NCBI RefSeq assembly: GCF_918698245.1
Contig: NZ_CAKKMS010000001.1
Span: 1 to 64,000, forward strand
Source of the DNA: Pedobacter sp. Bi126
GTDB lineage: Bacteria > Bacteroidota > Bacteroidia > Sphingobacteriales > Sphingobacteriaceae
DNA: 64,000 nucleotides
Direction: 5' to 3'
Below are positions 62,421 through 64,000 of this stretch, one piece after another. Both the position numbers and the translations under genes were made by a program. Every line of letters starts with the position of its first letter. Position 1 is the stretch's first letter. The notes beneath the pieces were generated by a model that was given only the letters and a program-made list of their open reading frames with translations, had not been told where the DNA came from and ran no database searches.

Positions 62421-62872
62421 AAATTAATAGGAATAAAATCTATGCTGCAAAAATATCCTTAATAAAGCCAAGTCTGGTTTATCTGAATATATATGACGTT
62501 TAACCAACACTAATCGGTACAAGTGGGTATTACGCAAGGAATCTGTGCAAAGTGAAACCAGTCAGACAACAGGCACTACAGGGATGTAGAAGTATATATG
62601 TTATTGTAACAAAACGTACAAATCTGCGCTCTTAGCTTGATTAAAACTTGTAATTCGATTAGCAAAACCATTAAAGGCGGAGTATATTTCTTTACCGGTA
62701 TTCTAGAATATTTTTATGGATTATAGCTATTGCCTGCATCTTTTAAACTTAATTGACACATTTTTGCGTTAAATTAGTAAATAAGAAAAGACTTTAAATT
62801 AATCCGTACAGATAGTACCCTTTTCGGTACGAAAAGGCGTAATTTCGTTATAAGAGAAACAGATTTTTGAAG
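62421..62872. other. Intergenic region before the LytTR regulator
   Basis: About 450 bp between divergent genes. I find no open frame with coding character. It must hold promoters for the flavin monooxygenase (minus) and the LytTR regulator (plus). The only clear structure is the inverted repeat at 62819-62837. Confidence 0.5.
62819..62837 (+). promoter_or_regulatory. Perfect inverted repeat upstream of the LytTR gene
   Basis: CCTTTTCG-GTA-CGAAAAGG is a perfect 8-bp inverted repeat ending 36 bp before the regulator's ATG. It lacks a T-run, so it is a better operator than terminator. It could be an autoregulatory site. Confidence 0.45.
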
Positions 62873-63598
62873 ATGATTAAGTGCATAGCCATAGACGACC
62901 AGTTCAGTTCCTTAGCGGGGCTACAAAAATATATTGAGGATACCCCGAACATGCGACTCGTCCAGCAATATACTGATCCAGTTACTGCTTTAAGAGAGCT
63001 AGCCAACTCAGACACAGTCGATGTAATTTTTATGGATGTGGAAATGCCCCAGATTTCCGGCCTGGAACTGGCGAAGGCCATCCGCTTTAGAACCAGAAAG
63101 CTCATCTTCACTACTTCACACCAGGAATACGCTTTTGATGCTTTTGAAGCTGCAGGAGATGCTTATTTGCTTAAACCATATAGTTACGCCAAATTTGCCA
63201 CAACCATTACCCGACTTTTTGGACAGGAAATGACCGGTGGTGCCAACGAAGATTACTTTCTGGTTAAAAACAAAGAAGAGGAACACCGCGCGGTAATGGT
63301 TAAATATGAAGATATTATTGCTTTTGAAAGTTTCCACAATTACATTAAAATACATACCGTAGAAAAAGTAATTATTGCTTATTTAAGCCTAAAAGATGTT
63401 CGGGAACAGCTTAGCATTAAGAAAGGTTTTATACAGTTACACCGTGGTTATATTGTTGCTATTGATAAGATTTTGTATGTGGATGGTAATCGGATTACTA
63501 TGAATAACCACATAAATTTTACCGTTGGAGATATATATTATAATGAATTTAAAAATTTTATTTCTGAAAGGCTAATTATCAGTAGCCGTAAAAAATAA
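62873..63598 (+). CDS. LytTR-family response regulator
   Basis: ATG at 62873 (MIKCIAIDDQFSSL) is preferred over the TTG two codons earlier. The 241-aa protein has a receiver domain (Asp8-Asp9, phospho-acceptor Asp55 in IFMDVEMPQISG, Lys103 in LLKPYSYAKF) and a C-terminal LytTR DNA-binding domain (about 130-235; IIAFESFHNYIKIHT, FIQLHRGYIVAIDKI). In Bacteroidota these act with membrane histidine kinases of the LytS type; the beginning of such a kinase is encoded 230 bp downstream on the same strand. A short peptide gene lies between them on the opposite strand. Confidence 0.95.
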   Translation: MIKCIAIDDQFSSLAGLQKYIEDTPNMRLVQQYTDPVTALRELANSDTVDVIFMDVEMPQISGLELAKAIRFRTRKLIFTTSHQEYAFDAFEAAGDAYLLKPYSYAKFATTITRLFGQEMTGGANEDYFLVKNKEEEHRAVMVKYEDIIAFESFHNYIKIHTVEKVIIAYLSLKDVREQLSIKKGFIQLHRGYIVAIDKILYVDGNRITMNNHINFTVGDIYYNEFKNFISERLIISSRKK

Positions 63599-63622
63599 CG
63601 GCTACTGATGAAAAGAATAGTA

Positions 63623-63754
63623 TTAAACTATAACGGAAGTGGTCGTAACTCCTGAAGTGGTCGGTTCGGAAGTACTTGTTGGTTCATTTATTTTTCCATT
63701 ATATCTTTTTTTAAATACAAAAAGTGTTCTTTTAGCTAATTTTTGAGTTTCCAT
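63623..63754 (-). CDS. Small Thr/Ser-rich peptide (43 aa), candidate precursor or signal peptide
   Basis: The minus strand has an ATG-to-TAA frame of 43 codons. The N-terminal part is basic, METQKLAKRTLFVFKKRYNG, followed by KINE. The last 19 residues are rich in Thr and Ser with little else: PTSTSEPTT, then SGVTTTSVIV. There is no Cys and no signal peptide. A basic 'KLAKRTLF' leader and a Thr/Ser-rich tail recall leader/core layouts of ribosomally made, modified peptides in Bacteroidota, but no modification gene is visible before the window ends. It lies between the LytTR regulator and the kinase gene, convergent with the first and divergent from the second. A purine-rich run precedes its ATG. 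It is a prediction from reading frame, composition and position. Confidence 0.55.
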   Translation of the reverse strand: METQKLAKRTLFVFKKRYNGKINEPTSTSEPTTSGVTTTSVIV

Positions 63755-63827
63755 ATTTTTTTTTTGAAAACTAGCTGCGAGAACACGCTATAACTTTAAT
63801 CGTTACACAAATAGTAAATAAGTCTTT

Positions 63828-64000
63828 ATGAATAGTTTAAAATGGAGCAACAGTATGTTACGAAACTGGCTGCATACTTACCGGATACACATAATTGCAT
63901 GGACTATATTTATCATTTGGGAAACGCTGATGGTGCTTTATTTTGCAGGTATCTTAGGAACGTTCGGCAATTATGCTATTCACTACTTGATTAATATGAC
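63828..64000 (+). CDS. Membrane sensor histidine kinase (LytS-like), N-terminal part only
   Basis: The frame opens with ATG at 63828 (MNSLKWSNSMLRNWLHTY) and stays open to the window edge, 57 codons. After a short basic stretch there is a membrane segment (IIAWTIFIIWETLMVLYFAG) and the likely start of another. The layout is that of the LytS-type kinases that partner LytTR regulators in Bacteroidota, but the catalytic domains lie outside the window, so identity is inferred from the hydrophobic start and from the regulator upstream. Confidence 0.6.
   Translation, partial: MNSLKWSNSMLRNWLHTYRIHIIAWTIFIIWETLMVLYFAGILGTFGNYAIHYLINM

Overview
The window looks like a chromosome segment of a Bacteroidota member, most likely Sphingobacteriaceae (Pedobacter-like). 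Supporting signs are two SusC/SusD outer-membrane pairs, a one-protein hybrid two-component sensor, an ECF sigma/FecR cascade, LytTR-type regulators, moderate-to-low GC, few recognisable Shine-Dalgarno sites, and several families of palindromic repeats between genes. Almost everything is on the minus strand. No rRNA, CRISPR array, transposase or integrase was seen.

Layout. 1-5000: start of an RHS-associated protein, a 1059-aa RHS/SpvB-like secreted protein, a tail-fibre-like secreted protein, and the decayed 3' end of a second copy of the latter. 5600-6470: tRNA-Lys(TTT) with its terminator, a 17-bp copy of its 3' end, a gene fragment and a nested palindromic element. 6475-24400: a polysaccharide utilisation locus, transcribed SusC-SusD-GH30-GH35-GH5, with its HTCS regulator and a separate large GH31 enzyme carrying dockerin and cohesin-like modules. 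25016-25414: a receiver-only regulator on the plus strand.

25625-48705: a block rich in proline-directed peptide use. It has a NIPSNAP protein, a DPP-IV-like S9 peptidase, an amino-acid permease, a DUF885 peptidase-like protein, an AraC regulator, a four-gene trans-4-hydroxy-L-proline operon (deaminase, semialdehyde dehydrogenase, epimerase, D-hydroxyproline oxidase), an M1 aminopeptidase, two aminopeptidase P homologues and a DUF5695-like protein. Together these could take hydroxyproline/proline-rich peptides to 2-oxoglutarate. Its closeness to a PUL with galactan-type hydrolase families suggests, as inference only, use of plant hydroxyproline-rich glycoproteins such as arabinogalactan proteins.

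48852-60981: an organophosphate scavenging locus. In transcription order it holds an ECF sigma factor, FecR, STN-domain SusC, SusD, a phosphodiesterase-like/alkaline phosphatase fusion and a metallophosphoesterase broken by one in-frame TAG. A phytase-esterase-like lipoprotein follows, then a receiver-only regulator translationally coupled to a protein I do not recognise. 61416-62420 is a luciferase-like flavin monooxygenase.

62873-64000: a LytTR response regulator and the start of a membrane histidine kinase, both plus strand. Between them on the minus strand is a 43-codon gene for a small Thr/Ser-rich peptide. This small regulator/peptide/kinase cassette is the best candidate here for an undescribed system.
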